A stretch of DNA of 64,000 nucleotides, from the NCBI GenBank assembly GCA_964058845.1, contig CAXKVR010000237.1, forward strand, positions 62,001-126,000. Direction: 5' to 3'. Numbering within the stretch: the first letter of the stretch is position 1; every line of letters begins with the position of its first letter. Source of the stretch: Carex sylvatica. Taxonomy: Eukaryota > Streptophyta > Magnoliopsida > Poales > Cyperaceae. The notes below the pieces were generated by a model. That model made no database searches. It saw only the letters and a list, made by a program, of their open reading frames with translations, and was not told the origin of the DNA. The translations under genes were made by a program, and so were the position numbers. Below are positions 22,906 through 36,120 of the stretch, piece after piece.

Positions 22906-24459
22906 ACGTTTCATTCTTACATGCATTCACAGACTTGTAAAAATTCGAAGTTCCAAAGTCTGAACAAAACATTGTAACGCTCCTGAAAACCGTTGTAATG
23001 TTTCATTCTTATATACATAAAGAGACTTGTGAAATTCGAGGTTTCCAAGTCTTGACAAGACGTGGTAACGCTCCTAGAAACTATTGTAATGTTTCATTCA
23101 TATATGCATACAGAGACTTGAGCAAATTCGAGGTTTCTAAGTCTGAAAAAAACATTACAACGCTCCTGAAAAATGTTGTAACATTTCATTCTTATATGCA
23201 TATATAGACTTGTGAAAATTCGAGGTTTCCAAATCTGAAGAAAACATTGTAACGCTCTTGGAAAACGTTGTAACGCTCCTGGAAAATATTGTAACGTTTC
23301 ATTCTTATATGTATACAGAGACTTGTGAAAATTTGAGATTTACAAGTCCGAATAAAATGTTGTAATGTTCCTGGAAAACGTTTCACCATTTCATTCTTAT
23401 ATGCATACTGAGATTTGTGAAAATTCGAAGATTCCAAGTTTGGAGAAAATGTGGTAACGCTCCTGAAAAACATTGTAACGTTTCATTCTTACATGCATTC
23501 ACAGACTTGTAAAAATTCGAAGTTCCAAAGTCTGAACAAAACATTGTAACGCTCCTGAAAACCGTTGTAATGTTTCATTCTTATATGCATACAGAAACTT
23601 GTGAAATCTGAGGTTTCCAAGTCTGGACAAAACGTGGTAACGCTCCTGGAACCCGTTGTAACATTTCATTCATATATGCATACAGAGACTTGAGAAAATT
23701 CGAGGTTTCCAATTCTGAAGAAAACGTTGTAACGCTCCTGGAAAATATTGTAACGTTTCATTCTTATATGCATACAGAAACTTGTGAAATCTGAGGTTTC
23801 CAAGTCTGGACAAAACGTGGTAACGCTCCTGGAACCCGTTGTAACATTTCATTCATATATGCATACAGAGACTTGAGAAAATTCGAGGTTTCCAATTCTG
23901 AAGAAAACGTTGTAACGCTCCTGGAAAATATTGTAACGTTTCATTCTTATATGCATACTAAGACTTGTGAAAATTCAAAGTTTCCAAGTCTGAAGAAAAT
24001 GTAGCAACGCTCCTGGAAAACATTGTAACGTTTCATTCTTACATGCATTCACAGACTTGTAAAAATTCGAAGTTCCAAAGTCTGAACAAAACATTGTAAC
24101 GCTCCTGAAAACCGTTGTAATGTTTCATTCTTATATACATAAAGAGACTTGTGAAATTCGAGGTTTCCAAGTCTGGACAAAACGTGGTAACGCTCCTGGA
24201 ATCCGTTGTAACATTTCATTCATATATGCATACTGAGACTTGAGAAAATTCGAGGTTTCCAATTCTGAAGAAAACGTTGTAACGCTCCTGGAAAATATTG
24301 TAACGTTTCATTCTTATATGCATACTAAGACTTGTGAAAATTCAAAGTTTCCAAGTCTGAAGAAAATGTAGCAACGCTCCTGGAAAACATTGTAACGTTT
24401 CATTCTTACATGCATTCACAGACTTGTAAAAATTCGAAGTTCCAAAGTCTGAACAAAAC

Positions 24460-27000
24460 ATTGTAACGCTCCTGAAAACCGTTGTAATGTTTCATTCTTA
24501 TATACATAAAGAGACTTGTGAAATTCGAGGTTTCCAAGTCTTGACAAGACGTGGTAACGCTCCTAGAAACTATTGTAATGTTTCATTCATATATGCATAT
24601 AGAGACTTGAGCAAACTCGAGGTTTCTAAGTCTGAAAAAAATATTACAACGCTCCTGGAAAATGTTGTAACATTTCATTCTTATATGCATATATAGACTT
24701 GTGAAAATTCGAGGTTTCCAAATCTGAAGAAAACGTTGTAACGCTCTTGGAAAACGTTGTAACGCTCCTGAAAAACGTTGTAACGTTTCTTCTTATATGC
24801 ATACTGAGAATTGTGAAAAATTCAAGTTTCCAAATCTGAAGAAAACGTTGCAACACTTTTGGAACACATTGTAACATTTCATTCTTATATGCATACTAAG
24901 ACTTGTGAAAATTCGAGGTTTCCAAGCCTGAAGAAAACATTGCAACGCTCCTGGAAAACAATGCAACATTTCATTATTACATGCATACACAGACTTGTGA
25001 AAATTCGAACTTCCAAAGTCTGAACAAAACGTTGTAACGCTCCTGAAAACCGTTGAAATGTTTCATTCTTATATGCATACAGAGACTTGTGAAATCCGAG
25101 GTTTCCAAGTCTGGACAAAACATGGTAACGGTCCTGGAACCCATTGTAACATTTCATTCATATATGCATACAGAGACTTGAGAAAATTCGAGGTTTCCAA
25201 TTCTGAAGAAAACGTTGTAACGCTCCTGGAAAACATTGTAACGTTTCATTCTTACATGCATACACAGACTTGTAAAATTTCGAAGTTCCAAAGTATGAAC
25301 AAAACATTGTAACGCTCCTGAAAACCGTTGTAATGTTTCATTCTTATATACATAAAGAGACTTGTGAAATTCGAGGTTTCCAAGTCTTGACAAGACGTGG
25401 TAACGCTCCTAGAAACTATTGTAATGTTTCATTCATATATGCATATAGAGACTTGAGCAAACTCGAGGTTTCTAAGTCTGAAAAAAATATTACAACGCTC
25501 CTGGAAAATGTTGTAACATTTCATTCTTATATGCATATATAGACTTGTGAAAATTCGAGGTTTCCAAATCTGAAGAAAACGTTGTAACGCTCTTGGAAAA
25601 CGTTGTAACGCTCCTGAAAAACGTTGTAACGTTTCTTCTTATATGCATACTGAGAATTGTGAAAAATTCAAGTTTCCAAATCTGAAGAAAACGTTGCAAC
25701 ACTTTTGGAACACATTGTAACATTTCATTCTTATATGCATACTAAGACTTGTGAAAATTCGAGGTTTCCAAGCCTGAAGAAAACATTGCAACGCTCCTGG
25801 AAAACAATGCAACATTTCATTATTACATGCATACACAGACTTGTGAAAATTCGAACTTCCAAAGTCTGAACAAAACGTTGTAACGCTCCTGAAAACCGTT
25901 GAAATGTTTCATTCTTATATGCATACAGAGACTTGTGAAATCCGAGGTTTCCAAGTCTGGACAAAACATGGTAACGGTCCTGGAACCCATTGTAACATTT
26001 CATTCATATATGCATACAGAGACTTGAGAAAATTCGAGGTTTCCAATTCTGAAGAAAACGTTGTAACGCTCCTGGAAAACATTGTAACGTTTCATTCTTA
26101 CATGCATACACAGACTTGTAAAATTTCGAAGTTCCAAAGTATGAACAAAACATTGTAACGCTCCTGAAAACCGTTGTAATGTTTCATTCTTATATACATA
26201 AAGAGACTTGTGAAATTCGAGGTTTCCAAGTCTTGACAAGACGTGGTAACGCTCCTAGAAACTATTGTAATGTTTCATTCATATATGCATATAGAGACTT
26301 GAGCAAACTCGAGGTTTCTAAGTCTGAAAAAAATATTACAACGCTCCTGGAAAATGTTGTAACATTTCATTCTTATATGCATATATAGACTTGTGAAAAT
26401 TCGAGGTTTCCAAATCTGAAGAAAACGTTGTAACGCTCTTGGAAAACGTTGTAACGCTCCTGAAAAACGTTGTAACGTTTCTTCTTATATGCATACTGAG
26501 AATTGTGAAAAATTCAAGTTTCCAAATCTGAAGAAAACGTTGCAACACTTTTGGAACACATTGTAACATTTCATTCTTATATGCATACTAAGACTTGTGA
26601 AAATTCGAGGTTTCCAAGCCTGAAGAAAACATTGCAACGCTCCTGGAAAACAATGCAACATTTCATTATTACATGCATACACAGACTTGTGAAAATTCGA
26701 ACTTCCAAAGTCTGAACAAAACGTTGTAACGCTCCTGAAAACCGTTGAAATGTTTCATTCTTATATGCATACAGAGACTTGTGAAATCCGAGGTTTCCAA
26801 GTCTGGACAAAACGTGGTAACGCTCCTGGAACCCGTTGTAACATTTCATTCATATATGCATACAGAGACTTGAGAAAATTCGAGGTTTCCAATTCTGAAG
26901 AAACCGTTGTAACGCTCCTGGAAAACATTGTAACGTTTCATTCTTATATGCATACTAAGACTTGTGAAAATTCAAAGTTTCCAAGTCTGAAGAAAATGTA
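24460..27000. repeat. 846-bp higher-order repeat, three near-identical tandem copies
   Basis: Blocks starting near 24487, 25333 and 26179 are offset by exactly 846 nt and look identical over long stretches, including rare variants such as tatacataaagagacttg, agcctgaagaaaac and ggaacacattgtaac. The third copy departs slightly at its end. 846 nt is about nine monomers with small length changes. This is the most homogenised part of the array. Confidence 0.88.
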
Positions 27001-28189
27001 GCAACGCTCCTGGACAACAATGTAACGTTTTATTCTTATATGCATACTAAGGCTTGTGAAAATATGAAGTTTCCAAGTCTGAAGAAAACGTTACAACGCT
27101 CCTGGAAAACGTTGTAACGTTTCATTGTTATATGCATACAGAGAGTTGTGAAAATTCGAGGTTTGCAAGTCTGAAGAAAACATTGTAACACTCCTGGAAA
27201 ACATTGTAACGTTTCATTCTTATATGCATAGTAAGACTTGTGAAAATTCAAAGTTTCCAAGTCTGAAGAAAACGTTGTAACGCTCCTGGAAAACGTTGTA
27301 ACGTTTTATTTTTATATGCATACAGAGACTTGTGAAAATTCGAGGTTTCCAAGTCTGAAGAAAATGTTGCAACGCTCCTGGAAAATGTTGTAATATTTTA
27401 TTCTTATATGCATACATAGACTTGTTAGAATTCGAGGTTTCCAAGTTTGGACAAAATGTGGTAACGCTCTTGGAAAACATTGTAACGTTTCATTCTTACA
27501 TGAATACACAGACTTGCGAAAATTAAAAGTTCCAAAGTCTGAAGAAAACGTTGTAACGCTCCTGAAAACTGTTGTATTATTTCATTTTTATATGCATACA
27601 GAGACTTGTGAAATTCGAGATTTCCAAGTCTGAAGAAAACGTTGTAATGTTTCATTCTTATATGCATACAGAGTCTTGTGAAATTCGAGGTTTACAAGTC
27701 TGGACAAAACGTGGTAACGCTCCTGGAAACCATTGTAACATTTCATTTATATATGCATAGAGAGACTTGGAAAAATTCGAGGTTTCCAAGTCTGAAGAAA
27801 ACGTTGTAACACTCCTGGAAAACGTTGTAACGTTTCATTCTTATATGCATACTGAGACTTGTGAAAATTAGAAGTTTCCAAGTCTGAAGAAAATGTTGTA
27901 ACGTTTCGTTTTATATAGATACGTAGACTTGTGAAGATTTGAGGTGTCCAAGTCTGAAGAAAATGTTGCAACGCTCCTGGAAAATATTGTAATGTTTCAT
28001 TCTTATATGCATATAAAGACTTGTGAAAATTTGAGGTTTGCAAGTCTGAAAAAAATGTTCTAACACTCCTGGAAAACGTTGTAACGTTTCATTCTTATAT
28101 GCATAGTGAGACCTGTGAAAATTTGATGTTAACATGTCTGAAGAAAATGTTGCAACGCTCCTGAAAAATATTGTAACGTTTCATTATTA

Positions 28190-31100
28190 TAGGTATACAG
28201 AGACTTGTGAAAATTCGAAGTTTTCAAATCTGAAGAAAACGTTGCAATGCTCCTGGAAAACATTGTGACATTTCATTCTTATATGCATATAGAAACTTGT
28301 GAGAATTTGAGGTTTCCAAGTCTCAAGAAAATGTTGCAATGCTCCTGGAAAACGTTGTAATGTTTCATTCTTATATATATACAGAGACTTGTGAAAATTT
28401 GAAGTTTGCAAGTCTGAAAAAAATGTTGTAACACTCCTGAAAAACGTTGTAACGTTTTATTTTTATGTGTATACTGAGACTTGTGAAAATTCGAGGTTTG
28501 AAAGTCTGAAAAAAAAACCTTCTAACACTACTGAAATAGGTTGTAATGTTTCATTCTTATTTGCATACTGAGACTTGCGAAAATTTGAAGTGAACATATC
28601 TAAAGAAAACGTTGCAACGCTCCTAAAAAATATTGTAACATTTCATTCTTATATGTATACAAAGACTTGTCAAAATTCGAGGTTTTCAAGTCTGAAAAAA
28701 ATATTGTAATGCTCCTGGAAAATGTTTCATTCTTATATGCATATTGAGACTTGTGAAAATTAAAAGTTTCCAAGTCTGAAGAAACTGTTACCACGCTCCT
28801 AAAAATATTGTAACATTTCATTCTTATATACATACATAGACTTGTGAAAATTTGAGGTTTCCGTGAAGAAAATGTTAGAACACTCCGGGAAAACGTTGTA
28901 ATGTTTCATTCTTATATGCATACAGAGACTTGTGAAAATTAAAGGTTTGCAAATATGAAAATAACATTGTAATATTCCTGGAAAACGTTGTAACGTTTCA
29001 TTCTTATATGCATACATAGACTTATGAAAATTCGAGGTTTCCAAGTCTGGAGAAAATATTGCAATGCTCCTGATAAACGTTGTAATGTTTCATTCTTATA
29101 TGCATACAGAGACTTGTGCAAATTCAAGGTTTCCAAGTCTGAAGAAAACATTGTAACACTCCTGGAAAACATTGTAATGTTTCATTCTTATATGCATACA
29201 AAGACTTATGAAAATTTGAGGTTTCCAAGTCTGAAGAAAACGTTGCAACGCTCCTGAAAAACGTTGTAATGTTTCATTCTTATATACATACAGACACTTG
29301 TGAAAATTCAAAGTTTCTAATTTTGTAAAAAATGTTTTAACACTCCGGGAAAACGTTGTAACATTTTATTCTTACATGGATACTGAGACTTGTGAAAATT
29401 TGAAGTTTCCAAGTCTGAAGAAAATGTTGTAACGCTCCTGGAAAATGTTGTAACGTTTCATTCTTACATGCATACTGAGACTTGTGAAAATTAAAAGTTT
29501 CCAAGTCTGAAGAAAATGTTGCAACGCTCCTGAAAATGTTGTAACGTTCCATTCTTATATACATACATAGACTTGTGAAAATTCGAGGTTTCCAATTCTG
29601 AAGAAAATATTACAATGCTCCTGGAAAATATTGTAATGTTTCATTCTTATATGCATAAAGAGACTTGTGAAAATTCAAGGTTTGCAAATCTGGAAAAAAT
29701 ATTGTAACACTCCTGGAAAACGTTGTAACGTTTCATTATTATATGCATACATAGACTTGTGAAAATTTAAGGTTTTCAAGTCTGAAGAAAACATTGCAAT
29801 GCTTCTGGAAAACGTTGTAATGTTTCATTCTTATATGCATACAGAGACTTGTGAAAATTCAAAGTTTGCAAGTCTGAAAAAAACATTGTAACAGTCCTGA
29901 AAAATGTTGTAACGTTTCATTTTTATATGCATACTGAGACTTGTGAAAATTTGAGGTTTCCAAGTCTGAAGAAAACGTTGCAACGCTCCTGAAAAACGTT
30001 GTATCGTTTTATTCTTATATGCATACAGAGACTTGTGAAAATTCGAGTTTTGCAAGTCTGAAAAAAATATTGCAACACTCCTGGAAAATGTTATAACGTT
30101 TCATTCTTATATGGATACTGAGACTTGTGAAAATTCGAAGTTTCTAAGTCTGAAGAAAACGTTGCAACGCTCCGGGAAAATATTGTAATGTTTCATTCTT
30201 ATATGTATACAGAAACTTGTGAAAATTTGAGGTTTCCAAGTCTGTAGAAAACATTGTAACGCTCCTAGAAAACGTTTTAACATTTCGTTCTTATATGCAT
30301 GCTGAGACTTCTGAATATTTGAAGTTTCCAAATCTGAAGAAAACGTTGCAATGCTCCTGGAAAATATTGTAACGTTTCATTCTTATATACATACAGAGAC
30401 CTGTGAAAATTGGAGATTTCGAAGTCTGAAGAAAACGTTGGAACGCTCCTGGAAAACGTTGTAATGTTTCATTCATATATGCATACAGAGACTTGTGAAA
30501 ATTCGAGGTTTGCAAGTATGAAAAAAATGTTGTAACACTCCTGAAAAATGTTGTAATGTTTCATTCTTATATGCATACTGAGACTTGTGAAAATTCGAAG
30601 TTTTCAAATCTGAAGAAAACGTTGCAATGCTCCTGGAAAACATTGTGACGTTTCATTCTTATATGCATATAGAAACTTGTGAAAATTTGAGGTTTCCAAG
30701 TCTCAAGAAAATGTTGCAATGCTCCTGGAAAACGTTGTAATGTTTCATTCTTATATATATACAGAGACTTGTGAAAATTTGAAGTTTGCAAGTCTGAAAA
30801 AAATGTTGTAACACTCCTGGAAAACGTTGTAACGTTTTATTTTTATGTGTATACTGAGACTTGTGAAAATTCGAGGTTTGAAAGTCTGAAAAAAAAACCT
30901 TCTAACACTACTGAAATAGGTTGTAATGTTTCATTCTTATTTGCATACTGAGACTTGCGAAAATTTGAAGTGAAAATATCTGAAGAAAACGTTGCAACGC
31001 TCCTAAAAAATATTGTAACATTTCATTCTTATATGTATACAAAGACTTGTCAAAATTCGAGGTTTTCAAGTCTGAAAAAAATATTGTAATGCTCCTGGAA

Positions 31101-34100
31101 AACGTTTCATTCTTATATGCATATTGAGACTTGTGAAAATTAAAAGTTTCCAAGTCTGAAGAAACTGTTACAACGCTCCTAAAAATATTGTAACATTTCA
31201 TTCTTATATGCATACATAGACTTGTGAAAATTTGAGGTTTCCAAGTGTGAAGAAAATGTTAGAACACTCCGGGAAAACGTTGTAATGTTTCATTCTTATA
31301 TGCATACAAAGACTTGTGAAAATTAAAGGTTTGCAAATATGAAAATAACATTGTAATATTCCTGGAAAACGTTGTAACATTTCATTCTTATATGCATACA
31401 TAGACTTATGAAAATTCGAGGTTTCCAAGTCTGGAGAAAATATTGCAACGCTCCTGGAAAACGTTGTAATGTTTCATTCTTATATGCATACAGAGACTTG
31501 TACAAATTCAAGGTTTCCAAGTCTGAAGAAAACATTGTAACACTCCTGGAAAACATTGTAATGTTTCATTCTTATATGCATACAAAGACTTATGAAAATT
31601 TGAGGTTTCCAAGTCTGAAGAAAACGTTGCAACGCTCCTGAAAAACGTTGTAATGTTTCATTCTTATATACATACAGACACTTGTGAAAATTCAAAGTTT
31701 CCAATTTTGTAAAAAATGTTTTAACACTCCGGGAAAACGTTGTAACATTTTATTCTTACATGGATACTGAGACTTGTGAAAATTTGAAGTTTCCAAGTCT
31801 GAAGAAAATGTTGTAACGCTCCTGGAAAATGTTGTAACGTTTCATTCTTACATGCATACTGAGACTTGTGAAAATTAAAAGTTTCCAAGTCTGAAGAAAA
31901 TGTTGCAACGCTCCTGAAAACGTTGTAACGTTTCATTCTTATATACATACATAGACTTGTAAAAATTCGAGGTTTCCAATTCTGAAGAAAATATTACAAT
32001 GCTCCTGGAAAATATTGTAATGTTTCATTCTTATATGCATAAAGAGACTTGTGAAAATTCAAGGTTTGCAAATCTGGAAAAAATATTGTAACACTCCTGG
32101 AAAACGTTGTAACGTTTCATTCTTATATGCATACATAGACTTGTGAAAATTCAAGGTTTTCAAGTATGAAGAAAACATTGCAATGCTTCTGGAAAACGTT
32201 GTAATGTTTCATTCTTATATGCATACAGATACTTGTGAAAATTCAAAGTTTGCAAGTCTGAAAAAAATGTTGTAACACTCCTGGAAAACGTTGTAATGTT
32301 TTATTTTTATGTGTATACTGAGACTTGTGAAAATTCGAGGTTTGAAAGTCTGAAAAAAAAACCTTCTAACACTACTGAAATAGGTTGTAATGTTTCATTC
32401 TTATTTGCATACTGAGACTTGCGAAAATTTGAAGTGAACATATCTGAAGAAAACGTTGTAACGCTCCTAAAAAATATTGTAACATTTCATTCTTATATGT
32501 ATACAAAGACTTGTCAAAATTCGAGGTTTTCAAGTCTGAAAAAAATATTGTAATGCTCCTGGAAAACGTTTCATTCTTATATGCATATTGAGACTTGTGA
32601 AAATTAAAAGTTTCCAAGTCTGATGAAACTGTTACAACGCTCCTAAAAATATTGTAACATTTCATTCTTATATACATACATAGACTTGTGAAAATTTGAG
32701 GTTTCCAAGTGTGAAGAAAATGTTAGAACACTCCGGGAAAACATTGTAATGTTTCATTCTTATATGCATACATAGACTTGTGAAAATTTGAGGTTTCCAA
32801 GTGTGAAGAAAATGTTAGAACACTCCGGGAAAACGTTGTAATGTTTCATTCTTATATGCATACAGAGACTTGTGAAAATTAAAGGTTTGCAAATATGAAA
32901 ATAACATTGTAATATTCCTGGAAAACGTTGTAACGTTTCATTCTTATATGCATACATAGACTTATGAAAATTCGAGGTTTCCAAGTCTGGAGAAAATATT
33001 GCAACGCTCCTGGAAAACGTTGTAATGTTTCATTCTTATATGCATACAGAGACTTGTGCAAATTCAAGGTTTCCAAGTCTGAAGAAAACATTGTAACACT
33101 CCTGGAAAACATTGTAATGTTTCATTCTTATATGCATACAAAGACTTATGAAAATTTGAGGTTTCCAAGTCTGAAGAAAACGTTGCAACGCTCCTGAAAA
33201 ACGTTGTAATGTTTTATTCTTATATACATACAGACACTTGTGAAAATTCAAAGTTTCCAATTTTGTAAAAAATGTTTTAACACTTCGGGAAAACGTTGTA
33301 ACATTTTATTCTTACATGGATACTGAGACTTGTGAAAATTTGAAGTTTCCAAGTCTGAAGAAAATGTTGTAACGCTCCTGGAAAATGTTGTAACGTTTCA
33401 TTCTTACATGCATACTGAGACTTGTGAAAATTAAAAGTTTCCAAGTCTGAAGAAAATGTTGCAACGCTCCTGAAAACGTTGTAACGTTTCATTCTTATAT
33501 ACATACATAGACTTGTGAAAATTCGAGGTTTCCAATTCTGAAGAAAATATTACAATGCTCCTGGAAAATATTGTAATGTTTCATTCTTATATGCATAAAG
33601 AGACTTGTGAAAATTCAAGGTTTGCAAATCTGGAAAAAAATATTGTAACACTCCTGGAAAACGTTGTAACGTTTCATTCTTATATGCATACATAGACTTG
33701 TGAAAATTCAAGGTTTTCAAGTCTGAAGAAGACATTGCAATGCTTCTGGAAAACGTTGTAAAGTTTCATTCTTATATGCATACAGAGACTTGTGAAAATT
33801 CAAAGTTTGCAAGTCTGAAAAAAACATTGTAACACTCCTGGAAAATGTTGTAACGTTTCATTTTTATATGCATACTGAGACTTGTGAAAATTCGAGGTTT
33901 CCAAGTCTGAAGAAAACGTTGCAACGCTCCTGAAAAACGTTGTATCGTTTTATTCTTATATGCATACAGAGACTTGTGAAAATTCGAGTTTTGCAAGTCT
34001 GAAAAAAATAGTGCAACACTCCTGGAAAATGTTATAACGTTTCATTCTTATATGGATACTGAGACTTGTGAAAATTCGAAGTTTCTAAGTCTGAAGAAAA

Positions 34101-34800
34101 CGTTGCAACGCTCCGGGAAAATATTGTAATGTTTCATTCTTATATGTATACAGAAACTTGTGAAAATTTGAGGTTTCCAAGTCTGTAGAAAACATTGTAA
34201 CGCTCCTAGAAAACGTTTTAACATTTCGTTCTTATATGCATGCTGAGACTTCTGAAAATTTGAAGTTTCCAAATCTGAAGAAAACGTTGCAATGCTCCTG
34301 GAAAATATTGTAACGTTTCATTCTTATATACATACAGAGACCTGTGAAAATTGGAGATTTCGAAGTCTGAAGAAAACGTTGGAACGCTCCTGGAAAACGT
34401 TGTAATGTTTCATTCATATATGCATACAGAGACTTGTGAAAATTCGAGGTTTGCAAGTATGAAAAAAATGTTGTAACACTCCTGAAAAATGTTGTAATGT
34501 TTCATTCTTATATGCATACTGAGACTTGTGAAAATTCGAAGTTTTCAAATCTGAAGAAAACGTTGCAATGCTCCTGGAAAACATTGTGATGTTTCATTCT
34601 TATATGCATATAGAAACTTGTGAAAATTTGAGGTTTCCAAGTCTCAAGAAAATGTTGTAATGCTCCTGGAAAACGTTGTAATGTTTCATTCTTATATATA
34701 TACAGAGACTTGTGAAAATTCAAAGTTTGCAAGTCTGAAAAAAATGTTGTAACACTCTTGGAAAACGTTGTAACGTTTTATTTTTATGTGTATACTGAGA
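28190..34800. repeat. Large block duplications (offsets 2.38, 1.56 and 3.94 kb) in the right half of the satellite
   Basis: Blocks near 28190-29600 recur about 2380-2384 nt downstream (30567-31950). Blocks near 31204-31950 recur 1556 nt downstream (32760-33500). 29830-30800 recurs at 33772-34740 (offset 3941). Near 32680-32860 a single 92-nt monomer (with gaagaaaatgttagaacactc) is duplicated exactly, which explains why offsets change from 1464 to 1556. Confidence 0.8.
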
Positions 34801-35425
34801 CTTGTGAAAATTTGAAGTTTCTAAGTCTGAAGAAAATGTTGTAATGCTCTTGGAAAACGTTGTAACGTTTCTTTCTTACATGCATACTGAGACTTGTAAA
34901 AATTAAAAGTTTCCAAGTCTGAAGAAAATGTTGCAACGCTCCTGAAAACGTTGTAACGTTTCATTCTTATATACATGCAGAGACTTGTGAAAATTCCAGG
35001 TTTGCAAATCTGAAGAAAACATTATAACACTCCTGGAAAACGTTGTAACGTTTCATTGTTATATGCATACAAAGACTTGTGAAAATTCGAGGTTTGTAAG
35101 TCTGAAAAAAATGTTGTAACACTCATGGAAAAGGTTGGAACGTTTCATTCTTATATGCATTGTGAGACTTGTGAAAATTAGAAGTTTCAAAGTTTGAAGA
35201 AAATGTTGCAACGCTCTTGGAAAACGTTGTAACGTTTAATTCTTATATACGTACATAGACTTGTGAAAATTCGAGGTTTCCAAGCCTGAAAAAAAAATTC
35301 TAACACTCCTGGAAAACGTTGTAACGTTTCATTCACAAATGTGTACAAAGTTTCCAAGACTAAATAAAACGTTGTAATGCTCCTAGAAAAAGTTCTAACG
35401 TTTGAGATAATTATGCATGGTTGAA

Positions 35426-35797
35426 ATTCATAAATTCTGAGAAGTTAAATTCATTCAAAACGTTATAATGATTTATTAAAATGTTTTAACGTTACAAGAA
35501 TTCTCAGAACTTATGATTCTTGAAAATTGATAAGTTTTGAACTCTAAAGATTGATTTAACCGTTGGAACGATATGTAAAACGTTGCTGACGATATAAATT
35601 AATTAACATCTTTTTCAAAAATAGAATTTCTACGAAATGGCGATCTAGAGTCAATGTTAAATCGTTGGCAACGTTTGAGAAACATTGGTAACATTTTACA
35701 GCGAAAAAAGTTTAATAAGACGGATCCAACCCGTCCCTTCTCCTTCATTCTCTCAGATCGTCTCTTTATCTCTCTCTTCTCTCTCCGCCGCCTCTTT

Positions 35798-35854
<57 letters not shown>

Positions 35855-36120
35855 TCCAACCACCATACTACATCATTTCAAGAAATTTTTTAGCCGTTTC
35901 TCCTCTCCTCTCCACCGAGTAGATCTTCTCTCCAAAATCCTCATCTCTCTCTTCTTCTTTCTCTTTCAAAAATCCTAAATTCACACCCATCTCTTGAAAT
36001 CCGGCCATCCGACAACTTGATCGACGATCCGGCTACACCAAGGTGTTTCCTTCGCTCCTCTCTTCTTGGATTTGTCATCAATTCGTTAATCGGTAATTAT
36101 TTCAATCTCTTTCTCTATCA
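35426..36120. other. Leader of the Copia accessory ORF with a (CT)26 microsatellite
   Basis: The first part again holds degenerate core motifs (aaaacgttataatg, taaccgttggaacg, aaatcgttggcaacgtttg, aacattggtaac). From 35710 the sequence becomes pyrimidine-rich like a plant 5' UTR. A pure CT run covers 35801-35852. A donor-like cggtaatta at 36091 and a pyrimidine-rich stretch up to the ATG at 36121 could be splice signals for a spliced accessory mRNA; this is inference. Open frames on either strand here are low-complexity artefacts. Confidence 0.55.

Larger units (their letters stand above)
17890..35425. repeat. 92-bp satellite array, about 190 tandem monomers
   Basis: A consensus monomer of 92 nt can be read by eye: acgttgtaacgtttcattct, then tatatgcatactgagacttg, tgaaaattcgaggtttccaa, gtctgaagaaaacgttgcaa, and cgctcctggaaa. 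Units repeat head to tail without interruption by other elements. Each monomer carries two core motifs, cgttgcaacg (a perfect 10-bp palindrome) and cgttgtaacg. Both array edges fade into degenerate units (17890-17960, 35340-35425). Because 92 is not a multiple of 3, minus-strand open frames of about 74 codons recur every 276 nt; these are not genes. The array lies between Copia pol and the Copia accessory ORF. Confidence 0.95.

Noticed and set aside
17878..34732. Dozens of open frames of 60-110 codons on the minus strand (and some plus) with similar proteins
   Set aside because: They repeat with the 92-bp satellite (every 276 nt = three monomers) and arise because the monomer has few stops in two minus frames. 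No start context, no domain, and no sign of coding constraint.
17890..35425. CRISPR array
   Set aside because: Repeats have no unique spacers, the period is 92 bp, the whole monomer is conserved, and the context is a plant retrotransposon.
17890..35425. CENP-B box and centromere identity
   Set aside because: The monomer contains GTTG- and GGAA-like pieces, but not in the arrangement of the CENP-B box. Centromere function cannot be judged from sequence alone.
35599..35978. Arg/Glu-rich and Ser/Leu-rich open frames
   Set aside because: Products of the (CT)26 microsatellite and its pyrimidine-rich surroundings.
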